The notes under the pieces were generated by a model. The model made no database searches and was not told the origin of the DNA. It saw only the letters and a program-made list of their open reading frames with translations. This document shows, piece by piece, positions 32,001 to 39,608 of a stretch of 46,808 bases of DNA. The translations under genes and the position numbers were made by a program. This stretch comes from an uncultured Rhodopila sp. (lineage in GTDB: Bacteria > Pseudomonadota > Alphaproteobacteria > Acetobacterales > Acetobacteraceae): positions 1 through 46,808 of the forward strand of contig CAINOE010000180.1 of the NCBI GenBank assembly GCA_903851415.1. The letters run 5' to 3'. The first letter of the stretch is position 1. Each line of letters opens with the position of its first letter.

Positions 32001-33413
32001 ATGCTGATCCGCTTCCCGCGAGTCCTCGCGGGACTACTTGTCCTCGCGTTCATTCTGCCGGTGCCGGAGGCCGCCCGCGGCGCCAGCCCCGAACCAGGCG
32101 ATCCGACCTATCACAACCTCAGATACGATGACGACTTTTCCTATCTGGCGGACGCCTCGAAGGCGACCAGTCCCTGGGACAAGTTCAAGTATATCCCGCT
32201 CGGCGATGGCCAGTACGGGCCCAGCTACCTCAGCCTCGGCGGCGAACTCAGGTTGCGGTTCGAATCCTATCTAAATCCCAATTTCGGAATTAAGGCGCCC
32301 CCCAGCGATGCCTACCTGCTGCAGCGGCTGTTGGTGAATTCCGATTTGCACCTGACCGACTATGTGAGGATCTTCCTGCAGCTCGGCGAGATGGAGCGGC
32401 TCGGCAACCGGGGTGTTCCGACCACGACCGATATCAACCAGCTCGATCTGATGCAGGCCTTCATCGATTTGCGTCCGCCGTCGCCTCTGGGCGATGCACC
32501 GATCGTGCGCATCGGCCGGGAGGAGCTTCTGTTCGGCTACCAACGCCTGATCGCGGTGCGTGAGGGGCCGAACGTCCGCCGCGACTTCGACGGATTTCGT
32601 ATCCATGACCAGATCGATGGCGCGTCGTTCGACATGCTCGCCGTGCGTCCCGTCAACGATGCCGAGGGTGTGTTCGACGACCATACCAACATGAAGCAAT
32701 ACCTTTGGGGGCCTTACCTCACGGTTCCGCTCGGGCCGATCCTGAAAGCCGATTTCTACCAACTGAACTATCAAAACGAGGCGGCGAAGTATCGCGGCGT
32801 AACCGGCACGGAGCAGCGTCATACCTATGGGTTACGCCTGTTCGGCGATTACAATGGCTTCGACTGGAACAGCGAATTGGCCGTGCAGCAGGGTACGTTC
32901 CGAAACCGTGATATTCAGGCCGAGATGCTGGCCGGCATCTTCGGCTACACCTTCCACGGCGCGTTCTGGGAGCCGCGCATTGGCATCGAAGCCAACTACG
33001 CCAGCGGCGATCACATCCACAGTTCGGCGATCGGCACATTCAACGCGATGTATCCACGCCTGCCGTATTTCGCCGAGACGTCGCTGCTTGTGCCGGCGAA
33101 CGTCTACGACATCAGGCCGGTCGTGAGTTTCAAGCCGGCGCCCGACGTTCTTGCGGTATTCGGCTGGGACAACCTTTGGCGCGCCTCGACGACCGACGGT
33201 CTCTATGGCAGCGGGATGACGGAATACCCCGGAACCAACAAAGTCACCGGTTTCAAGGTTGGCACCGAGCTGTCCGCCGATGTGCGCTGGCGGCTCAGCC
33301 AGCATTTGCTCGTGGGGGCGATTTTTGCTGAGTTCCTGTCCGGGCCCGCGGTCACCGAGGCGCTCGGGAAGAACGTCTCCTATTTCGTGCTGTTTGCGAC
33401 GTTCCGCTTCTGA
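32001..33413 (+). CDS. Outer-membrane channel, alginate-export family
   Basis: A 470-residue outer-membrane beta-barrel with a signal peptide (MLIRFPRVLAGLLVLAFILP, cleavage near ARGASP). The alginate-export-type domain starts LRLRFESYLNPNFG and continues with repeated amphipathic strands (VRIGREELLFGYQRLIAVREG, RDFDGFRI). The C-terminus ends in Phe (LFATFRF), as outer-membrane barrels require. ATG at 32001 follows cggggt. Members form anion-selective channels; many are not linked to alginate. Position after the PQQ and ABC genes suggests that it admits substrate or cofactor for the periplasmic dehydrogenases. Confidence 0.82.
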   Translation: MLIRFPRVLAGLLVLAFILPVPEAARGASPEPGDPTYHNLRYDDDFSYLADASKATSPWDKFKYIPLGDGQYGPSYLSLGGELRLRFESYLNPNFGIKAPPSDAYLLQRLLVNSDLHLTDYVRIFLQLGEMERLGNRGVPTTTDINQLDLMQAFIDLRPPSPLGDAPIVRIGREELLFGYQRLIAVREGPNVRRDFDGFRIHDQIDGASFDMLAVRPVNDAEGVFDDHTNMKQYLWGPYLTVPLGPILKADFYQLNYQNEAAKYRGVTGTEQRHTYGLRLFGDYNGFDWNSELAVQQGTFRNRDIQAEMLAGIFGYTFHGAFWEPRIGIEANYASGDHIHSSAIGTFNAMYPRLPYFAETSLLVPANVYDIRPVVSFKPAPDVLAVFGWDNLWRASTTDGLYGSGMTEYPGTNKVTGFKVGTELSADVRWRLSQHLLVGAIFAEFLSGPAVTEALGKNVSYFVLFATFRF

Positions 33414-34138
33414 GCCGCCTCCCTTGCCGTCAGTGGCTGCCGCCGGATTCAAACTCGCCGATCCAGGGGCGGCGGGTGGCTGTCAGGTGCCAGGCACGCG
33501 CCATCTCTGATCCCGGCGCCGGATTGGGGACATCGCAAACGATCGGCCGCCCTTCCCACGTGCCATGGCAATGCGCGTAACGGCCGCGAGCGACCAGGCT
33601 CAGCGTTCCGCGCTTGCGTGCATCCCGGCGTCCGCCGGGCGCCCGGCCAGGCGGAGCGGACACTGGACCTGGCGCGCAAAGCGGTCGCGATCGACCCGAT
33701 GGACTCGCGATCGCAATTAGCACTCGGCTGGTCGCTGGCGATGGCCGCAGTTGGGATCGGGCTCGCTCTTGTGGATTGGACCATCCGCGCCCGGCAGAGC
33801 CCCCGGCGCCGGGCCCCAGCCGACCGGAACGGTCATGCGCAGGTCCGGCCGCGCGGCGCGCTCGGCCAGCGCCGCGCGTTGACCGGCGGCGGCAGGCTTA
33901 TCCCGTCCCGCCAGTTGAAGGTGCCGGAAACCCGGCGGTTCGGCGTCCGCATCGACGCTCGCCGGAGACGGATGCGACCGTTGTGTCGCGGGAATTTGCG
34001 ATGGACTTCCACCATGGCGTGGCATCGGACCAGCTCCCCCGTTGGACCTGCCGCACGCTATCAGACCGCCGTGACCTAAACGTGATCGTTTCAATTGCCC
34101 CGTATCCGCGCCGGACGGGTTTTGCTAGGGGACGATCC
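33414..34138. other. Remnant-bearing gap
   Basis: A 725-base gap without an intact gene. On the plus strand, 33618-33740 encodes ERTLDLARKAVAIDPMDS followed by LALGWSLAMA, a fragment of a tetratricopeptide-repeat protein as found in some adenylate-cyclase/TPR proteins; start and end are missing. On the minus strand, 33430-33612 encodes RYAHCHGTWEGRPIVCDVPN and a plausible short C-terminus of unknown family. The rest has only low-complexity GC-rich frames. It is best read as decayed DNA. Confidence 0.4.
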
Positions 34139-35182
34139 ATGCAGTCACATAGTCCGTCCAAACTGACGTATCCCTTCGCCACCCCGCCCGCCCCGGGCGA
34201 GCTGATCGATGTCGCGCCCGGCCTCCGCTGGTTGCGGTTGCCGCTTCCGTACCGGCTGGACCACGTCAACATCTACCTGATGGAAAATGCCGGCGGCTGG
34301 ACCGCGCTGGACACCGGGCTGGGAACCGAGGAAAGCAAACGGATCTGGGAAGACGTGCTGGCCGGGCCGCTGAAGGGCGAGGGGCTGAAATCGCTGATCG
34401 TCTCGCATTACCACCCGGATCATGTCGGACTGGCCGGTTGGCTGTGCAAACGGTTCCGCCTGGACATGGCGATGCCGCGGCCGGAGTACCTTCTCAGCTT
34501 GGTGCTGCAGCACGCTCCGGGCGACTACGGGGCGGAGGTCTACCGGCCGTTCTACCGGCGGCACGGGCTGGATGCCGCAGCCACCGAAATCGTGCTGAGC
34601 CGCGGGCACGAATATCTGCGCCGGACGACCGGCGTCCCGCCGTCCTATCACCGGATCAGGAATGGCGATGCGCTGACCATCGGCGGCCGCGCGTTTCAGG
34701 TGATGACCGGCGGCGGACACGCGCTGGAGCAGGCGATGCTGTACCGGCCGGAGGACAAGCTGTTCCTCGCGGCGGACCAGGTGATCGCCCGGATTTCCCC
34801 GAATGTCAGTGTGCATCCGATGGAAGCGGACCTGGATGCGCTGGGGATCTATCTGACCTCGCTGCGGTCGATCAAGGCGGCGGTCGCGCCGGATGTGCTG
34901 GTGCTGCCCGGCCACGGTTTGCCGTTCTACGGACTGCACGACCGGATCGAAGAGCTGATCGCGCACCATGCGGAGCGGTGCGGCGCGATCGCGACTGCCT
35001 GCGAGGCCGCGTCGCTATCCGTGGCGGAGATTGTGCCGCATCTGTTCACGCGGGTTCTCGATGCGCATCAAACCGGGTTCGCGTTCGGCGAGGTGCTGGC
35101 GCATGTCAACCATATGCTGGGCCGGGGGGAGCTGCGGCTGGAAACCGATCCGGACGGCGTGGATCGCTACCGGGCGGCATAG
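34139..35182 (+). CDS. Metallo-beta-lactamase-fold hydrolase
   Basis: A 347-residue cytosolic protein with the MBL metal motif H90-x-H92-x-D94-H95 (SHYHPDHVG). Further metal-site blocks are GGGHALEQ, AADQV and the PGHG motif, with DTGLG near the N-terminus. The C-terminal helical region (HHAERCGAI to LAHVNHML) resembles the winged-helix extension of glyoxalase II/LACTB2-like hydrolases. ATG at 34139 follows aggggac; the longer upstream frame is remnant sequence. The substrate, perhaps a thioester, cannot be told. Confidence 0.85.
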   Translation: MQSHSPSKLTYPFATPPAPGELIDVAPGLRWLRLPLPYRLDHVNIYLMENAGGWTALDTGLGTEESKRIWEDVLAGPLKGEGLKSLIVSHYHPDHVGLAGWLCKRFRLDMAMPRPEYLLSLVLQHAPGDYGAEVYRPFYRRHGLDAAATEIVLSRGHEYLRRTTGVPPSYHRIRNGDALTIGGRAFQVMTGGGHALEQAMLYRPEDKLFLAADQVIARISPNVSVHPMEADLDALGIYLTSLRSIKAAVAPDVLVLPGHGLPFYGLHDRIEELIAHHAERCGAIATACEAASLSVAEIVPHLFTRVLDAHQTGFAFGEVLAHVNHMLGRGELRLETDPDGVDRYRAA

Positions 35183-35223
35183 GCGGCGCGTTTCGCGTTA
35201 TGCCGGGGGAGGCCGGCACCTCC

Positions 35224-35332
35224 CGTGTCATGGGCGGACAGTCAGCGTGAAAACGCTTGTCCGGCCATCCACGCCGTTGCCTCAGCGGGCACCGCAAGTC
35301 GTGGATGGCCGGCACAAGGCCGGCCAAGACAC
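35224..35332. repeat. Dispersed palindromic repeat, copy
   Basis: About 109 bases matching the repeat at 25757-25848: cgtgtcatgggcggacagtc opens it, ccggccatccacgccgttg and gcaagtcgtggatggccgg form the inner arms, and ggccaagacac closes it. It has an extra aaaacgcttg insertion in the left arm. It lies between the convergent MBL hydrolase and osmC genes, a position suited to a two-way transcription barrier. Confidence 0.8.
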
Positions 35333-35346
35333 AGGTGAGACCCGTC

Positions 35347-35778
35347 CTACACGAGGCTGGCGTTCAGGCTGATGTCGGCGTTCAGCACCTTTGACACCGG
35401 GCAGTTTTCCTTGGCGCCGCGCACCAGTTCCTGGAACCTGGCGTCATCGAGGCCCGGCACCTTCGCCTTCAGGACGAGGTGGATCGCGGCGATCTTCCAG
35501 CCGTTCGCGACCTGCTCCATGGTCAGCGCAGCGTCGCAGTCGAGGCTTTCCGGCGGATGGCCGGCACCGGTGAGTTCGAATGCGGTGGCCATGCTGAAGC
35601 AGCCGGCATGGGCGGCGGCGATCAGTTCTTCCGGGTTGGTGCCCTTGCCGTCGCCGAACCTGGCTTTGAAGCCATAGGGCGTGTCCTTCAGCGTGCCGCT
35701 TTGGGTGGTCAGGCTGCCGGTGCCCTCCTTGCCGGTGCCGTGCCATTGCGCTGATGCGTGGCGCTTGATCTGGGCCAT
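35347..35778 (-). CDS. osmC: OsmC-type peroxiredoxin
   Basis: A 143-residue OsmC protein that reduces organic hydroperoxides. The two redox cysteines are C60 (AHAGCFSMA) and C126 (ENCPVSK). TNPEELIAAAHAGC is the family signature. ATG at 35778 is preceded by a good ggagg site. It is a stand-alone gene on the minus strand, about 100 bases downstream of the molybdopterin enzyme gene. OsmC subfamily assignment, rather than Ohr, rests on the N-terminal KRHASAQWHG block. Confidence 0.9.
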   Translation of the reverse strand: MAQIKRHASAQWHGTGKEGTGSLTTQSGTLKDTPYGFKARFGDGKGTNPEELIAAAHAGCFSMATAFELTGAGHPPESLDCDAALTMEQVANGWKIAAIHLVLKAKVPGLDDARFQELVRGAKENCPVSKVLNADISLNASLV

Positions 35779-35865
35779 TCGGTTCGCTCCTCCGTTGTTG
35801 CGCCGCCCGAGGGACGGCGGCGGTGATATGGGGAGGGTGGTCCGGACGCGGGAATCACATCGGGA

Positions 35866-35890
35866 GGCGGCGAGATTTTACTCCGCCGCC
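35866..35890 (-). terminator. Hairpin at end of molybdopterin enzyme gene
   Basis: On the minus strand, ggcggcg and cgccgcc pair over seven bases with the TAA stop of the oxidoreductase gene in the loop. No T-run follows. It may be a weak transcript-end signal. Confidence 0.3.
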
Positions 35891-37956
35891 AGCGCGACCT
35901 CGGCCACTTCCTCGCGCAACCAGACCGCCGTGTCGTGAAAGACCGCTCCGCCGAACGGAGGGCCGGGTTCGTCGCTGGTCAGCGCGTTGATGCCGATGCC
36001 GCCTTCGAAACATTCGCTCGGCCAGATGCTTTCGGCGATCAGAACGCCGGGCTGTTGCCCCGCGGCGATGCGGGCGTGCAGCACGACCTCTCCGCGGTTA
36101 TTGCCGAGCCGGATTTTCGAGCCGTCGGACAGCCCGAGGCGGGCGGCATCGTCGGGATGCAGCAGAACCGTAGGGCGGCCCTCGCGCTTGCGGCCCGAGG
36201 CCATCTCGGAAAAGCTGGTGTTGAGGAAGCTGCGCGCCGGCGCCGTCACCAGCCGGAACGGTTCCGTTGCAGTAGCGCCGTCGACATTATCCATGTGGTC
36301 CGGCAAAGCGGGCATCAGGCCGTTGCGGTCGCCCATCGCCCGCCAATTCGGGGCGAAATGAAAACGCTTGTCGGGGGTCGGGAAGCCATCGAGGAAATGC
36401 CCGGCCCGGAATGGCGGCGCCGCATCGATCCAGCGTTGTTCCAACAAGGTCGCGGCGTTCGGGTAGCCGGAGGCCAGCAGCGTGGCGTCGACCATTTCCA
36501 TGGCCGTCATGTCGAAGCCGGGATGTTTCGCCCCCAGCCGGCTTGCCAGTTCGCGGGTCAGATCGTGATTTGAGCGGCATTCGCCCGGCGGCTCGATCAG
36601 CTTGGGGCCGATTTGCAGATGGGTGTGGCCGCCGGCCTGGTACAGATCGTCGTGCTCCATGAACATCGTTGCGGGCAGCACGATGTCGGACCAGCGGGCC
36701 GTTTCGGTCAAGAACTGCTCATGCGTGGCGACGAACAGGTCCTCGCGCGCGAAGCCGCGGCGGACGCGGTTGCTGTCGGGGCAGACGGTCAGGGGATTCT
36801 GGTTCTGGATCAGCATCGCGTGCACCTGCGGCCCGTCGCCGAGTTCGCTGCGGTCGCCGATCAACACGCTGCCAATACGGCTCATGTCCATCATGCGGAT
36901 TGTCGGGTCCAGCGCGTCGAGGCCGTCGATCAGCGTCTTGTTGATGCCGTAAATGCCGCGGTTGGACCACAGCGCACCGCCGCCTTCGTGCTGCCAGGCG
37001 CCAGTTACCGTGGGCAGGCAGGTCACGGCGTGCATCGCGGCGGCGCCGTTGCGGCTGCGGGTGAAACCGTAGCCGGCGCGGATGTAGCTGCGCTTCGTCT
37101 GTCCATACAGCGCGCCGAACGACTCAATCTGTTCAACCGGGATGCCGGTGATCGCGGCGGCCCACTCCGGATCGCGGGTTTTCAGATGCGCCTCCAGCGC
37201 GTCCGGGCAGTCCGCGTAGTCGCGCATATAGGCTCGATCGGCGTAGCCGTCGCGGAAGGCGATGTGCATGATCGCGCAGGCTAAAGCGGCGTCGGTTCCC
37301 GGCCTCGGTGCGAGGTGGATGTCGGCGACCGCGGCCGTCGGCGAGCGGTAAGGATCGATCACCGCCAGTTTCGCGCCGCGGTCCTTGCGGGCGCGGGAGA
37401 CGTGCGTCATGACGTTGACCTGGGTGGAGACCGGATTGCCGCCCCAGCAGACGATCAGGTCGGAGCGCGCCATCTCGCGCGAATCGACTCCGCGGTAGGC
37501 GCCGATGCCGGCGACCCAGCCAGCCTCCGCCAGCGCGGTGCAGATCGTCATCTTCTGGCGGGAGTAGCGCATGACGTGGCGCAGCCGGTTGAGGCCGTCG
37601 CGCTGCACCAGGCCCATGGTGCCGGCGTAATAGAACGGCCAGACCGCCTCGCTGCCGTGCCTGGCGGCGACGGTGGTGAAGCGCTCGGCGATGCGGTCGA
37701 GCGCTTCGTCCCAGGTGATGGGGCGGAATTGCCCGGCGCCCTTGGGTCCCGTTCGGAGCAGAGGGCGGGTCAGGCGGTCCGGGTGGTGGATGCGCTCGGC
37801 ATAGCGCGAGACTTTGTTGCAGATCACCCCGGCGGTGTAGCTGTTGTCGGCGCCGCGGACGGCTCCGATGCGCGCGTTGTCGAGGACTTCGACGGACAGG
37901 GCGCAGGTGGAGGGGCAATCGTGCGGACAGACGGAGGATTTGGTGGCACGGGTCAT
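35878..37956 (-). CDS. Molybdopterin oxidoreductase (DMSO reductase superfamily)
   Basis: A 692-residue enzyme with an N-terminal 4Fe-4S motif C10-x3-C14-x3-C18 and a later cysteine in GVICNKV. Molybdopterin-binding domains follow (GVDSREMARSDLIVCWGGNP, LAVIDPYRSPTAAVADIHL), ending in the C-terminal dinucleotide-binding domain (LHPDDAARLGLSDGSKIRL). No Tat signal is seen, so the enzyme is probably cytoplasmic. There are no neighbouring electron-transfer or cofactor genes. The physiological substrate cannot be assigned; related proteins are annotated variously as formate, sulfoxide or polysulfide enzymes. Confidence 0.88.
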   Translation of the reverse strand: MTRATKSSVCPHDCPSTCALSVEVLDNARIGAVRGADNSYTAGVICNKVSRYAERIHHPDRLTRPLLRTGPKGAGQFRPITWDEALDRIAERFTTVAARHGSEAVWPFYYAGTMGLVQRDGLNRLRHVMRYSRQKMTICTALAEAGWVAGIGAYRGVDSREMARSDLIVCWGGNPVSTQVNVMTHVSRARKDRGAKLAVIDPYRSPTAAVADIHLAPRPGTDAALACAIMHIAFRDGYADRAYMRDYADCPDALEAHLKTRDPEWAAAITGIPVEQIESFGALYGQTKRSYIRAGYGFTRSRNGAAAMHAVTCLPTVTGAWQHEGGGALWSNRGIYGINKTLIDGLDALDPTIRMMDMSRIGSVLIGDRSELGDGPQVHAMLIQNQNPLTVCPDSNRVRRGFAREDLFVATHEQFLTETARWSDIVLPATMFMEHDDLYQAGGHTHLQIGPKLIEPPGECRSNHDLTRELASRLGAKHPGFDMTAMEMVDATLLASGYPNAATLLEQRWIDAAPPFRAGHFLDGFPTPDKRFHFAPNWRAMGDRNGLMPALPDHMDNVDGATATEPFRLVTAPARSFLNTSFSEMASGRKREGRPTVLLHPDDAARLGLSDGSKIRLGNNRGEVVLHARIAAGQQPGVLIAESIWPSECFEGGIGINALTSDEPGPPFGGAVFHDTAVWLREEVAEVALAAE

Positions 37957-38000
37957 GGGTGGAGCTTAACCTGTACGTCGGCTCCATGAAAACCGGGACG

Positions 38001-38489
38001 TTAACCTTTCCGACAGGCGTGGCGACTCGGCGGGTCGGCAGGAATCCAAGGTCCGAGAACCTCGTCATCGGTAAAGGTTAGGCTGTCCACATCGACGCGA
38101 GGCTGCTCGCCGTGCGCCGACAGGCTCCGCGCCCCGTGCTCCCGTGCATCAGGCAGTTCTTCGGCGATCAGCTCCGATATGATGCCGCGCAGGCTAGGGC
38201 TATCCTTCAGCAAGGCGCGCAGTCGGCCCCGCTGCTCGAACAGCGTATCTTCCCACCCATCACGCGGTTCGGTCACGGGGCTGGCTGCCAGCTTGACCAG
38301 ATGCAACAAAATCGTCGCGACGCGGCTGCGCAGTTCGCGCTTGTCGCTCTTGCCCAACGATTCGATCTCCTCGACGATATTGGGCCAGTCCGGCGGTTCA
38401 TTCACCGGTTCGCCGGCCGCCAGCCGCCGCAGGAGCTCGGACTGGCGTTCGGACCAGAGTACGAAGTCACTGTCGTAGAGGTCGCTCAT
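38001..38489 (-). CDS. DUF29 family protein
   Basis: A 162-residue DUF29 protein beginning MSDLYDSDFVLWSERQSELL, with AAGEPVNEPPDWPNIVEEIE as the family core. The C-terminal half (EELPDAREHGARSL to PWIPADPP) is longer and different from the two DUF29 genes at 7204 and 8206, so it is another subfamily. ATG at 38489 is chosen because the 41-codon upstream extension lies in the palindromic repeat. Function unknown. It follows the molybdopterin enzyme gene start by 45 bases in the opposite order, so no operon is implied. Confidence 0.85.
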   Translation of the reverse strand: MSDLYDSDFVLWSERQSELLRRLAAGEPVNEPPDWPNIVEEIESLGKSDKRELRSRVATILLHLVKLAASPVTEPRDGWEDTLFEQRGRLRALLKDSPSLRGIISELIAEELPDAREHGARSLSAHGEQPRVDVDSLTFTDDEVLGPWIPADPPSRHACRKG

Positions 38490-38540
38490 TCCAACAAGCT
38501 CCGGCTCAGGTTCACGGGCTGCGGTGCCGGTGGAGGCAAA

Positions 38541-38602
38541 GTCGTGGTTGGCCGGGCCGAGCCCGGCCATGACACAACTAACGCCAAGCCCGGCCATGAC
38601 AC
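38541..38602. repeat. Palindromic repeat, partial copies
   Basis: gtcgtggttggccgggccga leads into gcccggccatgacac (38541-38575), and a second aagcccggccatgacac follows at 38586-38602. These match one arm of the repeat at 25757-25848 twice in tandem. The region lies in the 153-base gap between the alpha-E and DUF29 genes. Confidence 0.75.
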
Positions 38603-38642
38603 ATAACGCCATGCCCGTGCCGATCCCGTTAAGTCAGCCCCG

Positions 38643-39608
38643 TCACGCCGCGAACGTCTCCACGATATCCTGGTGCAGCGCGCCGATCTCCCGCTGCACG
38701 AAATCGAGGAACGGGGACAGGTTCCCGGACGCCAGATCGGTCACGTTCTCATAGGTCATCGTGGCGATCAACTGATCCAGCCGCTCCAGCGCCGCCGACA
38801 TCCCGCGCAGCCCATAGCTTGTGCGCAACTGCGTCAGATGCCGCTCTATCCGCCCTAGATTCAGCCCGACCGACCGCGGAAACGCCCGGTTCGCCAGCAG
38901 GAAGCAGGCAACTTCCTCCGGATGGTAGCCGTTCGGATGCTCCCGCCGATACGCGTGATACCCGGCCGCGGCGCGCAGCAGCGCGTTCCATTGCCCCGCG
39001 TCGATATTGTCGCTCGCATCCGCCTGGGGCACCAGCGAGTGGAACCGCGTATCCAGCAGCCGCGTGGTCTGATCGGCCCGCTCCAGATACCGGCCGATCA
39101 TGTAGAAGTGCCAAGCCTGGTCGCGGTAGAACGTGCCCTCGGTGATGCCGGTATGCGACTGGGCGCCGTCCTTCAGCATGTTGCAGACGGCGGTGAAATG
39201 CTCGGGCACGATCGACGCCGCGTCCAGCGCCCGGATATGGCCGTAAAACACATTGATCTGCAGCCACATCTCGGTCGAGATCAGCGCCCGCAAGGTCCGC
39301 GCATTCTCCCGCGCGGCGATGATGAACGACTGGACGGAGGTCTCGTTCGTCGTGTCCAGCAGGTAGAACTCGCCCACGGTCCGCTGCGTCGCGATCTGGT
39401 GGCGCTTGTGGAACTCCACCAGGTCGCCGTTGATCCGCGGGACCGACAACCAGTTGCGCGAGTCGTCCGCATCCCGGGCGAAGGTGTTGGTGACGTCCAG
39501 GATGCGGGCGAGGTTCTCGATCCGCTCCATGTATCGCGCCAGCCAGATGGTGCCCTCGGCATGGCGGGCGATCAGGTGGACGATGTGCCGTTGAGGGATG
39601 ATGTCCAT
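38643..39608 (-). CDS. Alpha-E domain protein (DUF403)
   Basis: A 321-residue all-helical alpha-E protein, starting MDIIPQRHIVHLIARHAEGT with the family segment EGTIWLARYMERIENLARIL. Alpha-E genes typically stand beside a circularly permuted ATP-grasp gene in predicted peptide-modification or peptide-tagging operons, and that is the arrangement here. ATG at 39608 overlaps the ATP-grasp stop (TAATG), so translation is probably coupled. The biochemical role of alpha-E is not established. Confidence 0.88.
   Translation of the reverse strand: MDIIPQRHIVHLIARHAEGTIWLARYMERIENLARILDVTNTFARDADDSRNWLSVPRINGDLVEFHKRHQIATQRTVGEFYLLDTTNETSVQSFIIAARENARTLRALISTEMWLQINVFYGHIRALDAASIVPEHFTAVCNMLKDGAQSHTGITEGTFYRDQAWHFYMIGRYLERADQTTRLLDTRFHSLVPQADASDNIDAGQWNALLRAAAGYHAYRREHPNGYHPEEVACFLLANRAFPRSVGLNLGRIERHLTQLRTSYGLRGMSAALERLDQLIATMTYENVTDLASGNLSPFLDFVQREIGALHQDIVETFAA

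Noticed and set aside
33614..34138. 175-codon extension of the MBL hydrolase
   Set aside because: Arg/Pro-rich sequence over remnant DNA; ATG at 34139 has a ribosome site and the family N-terminus.
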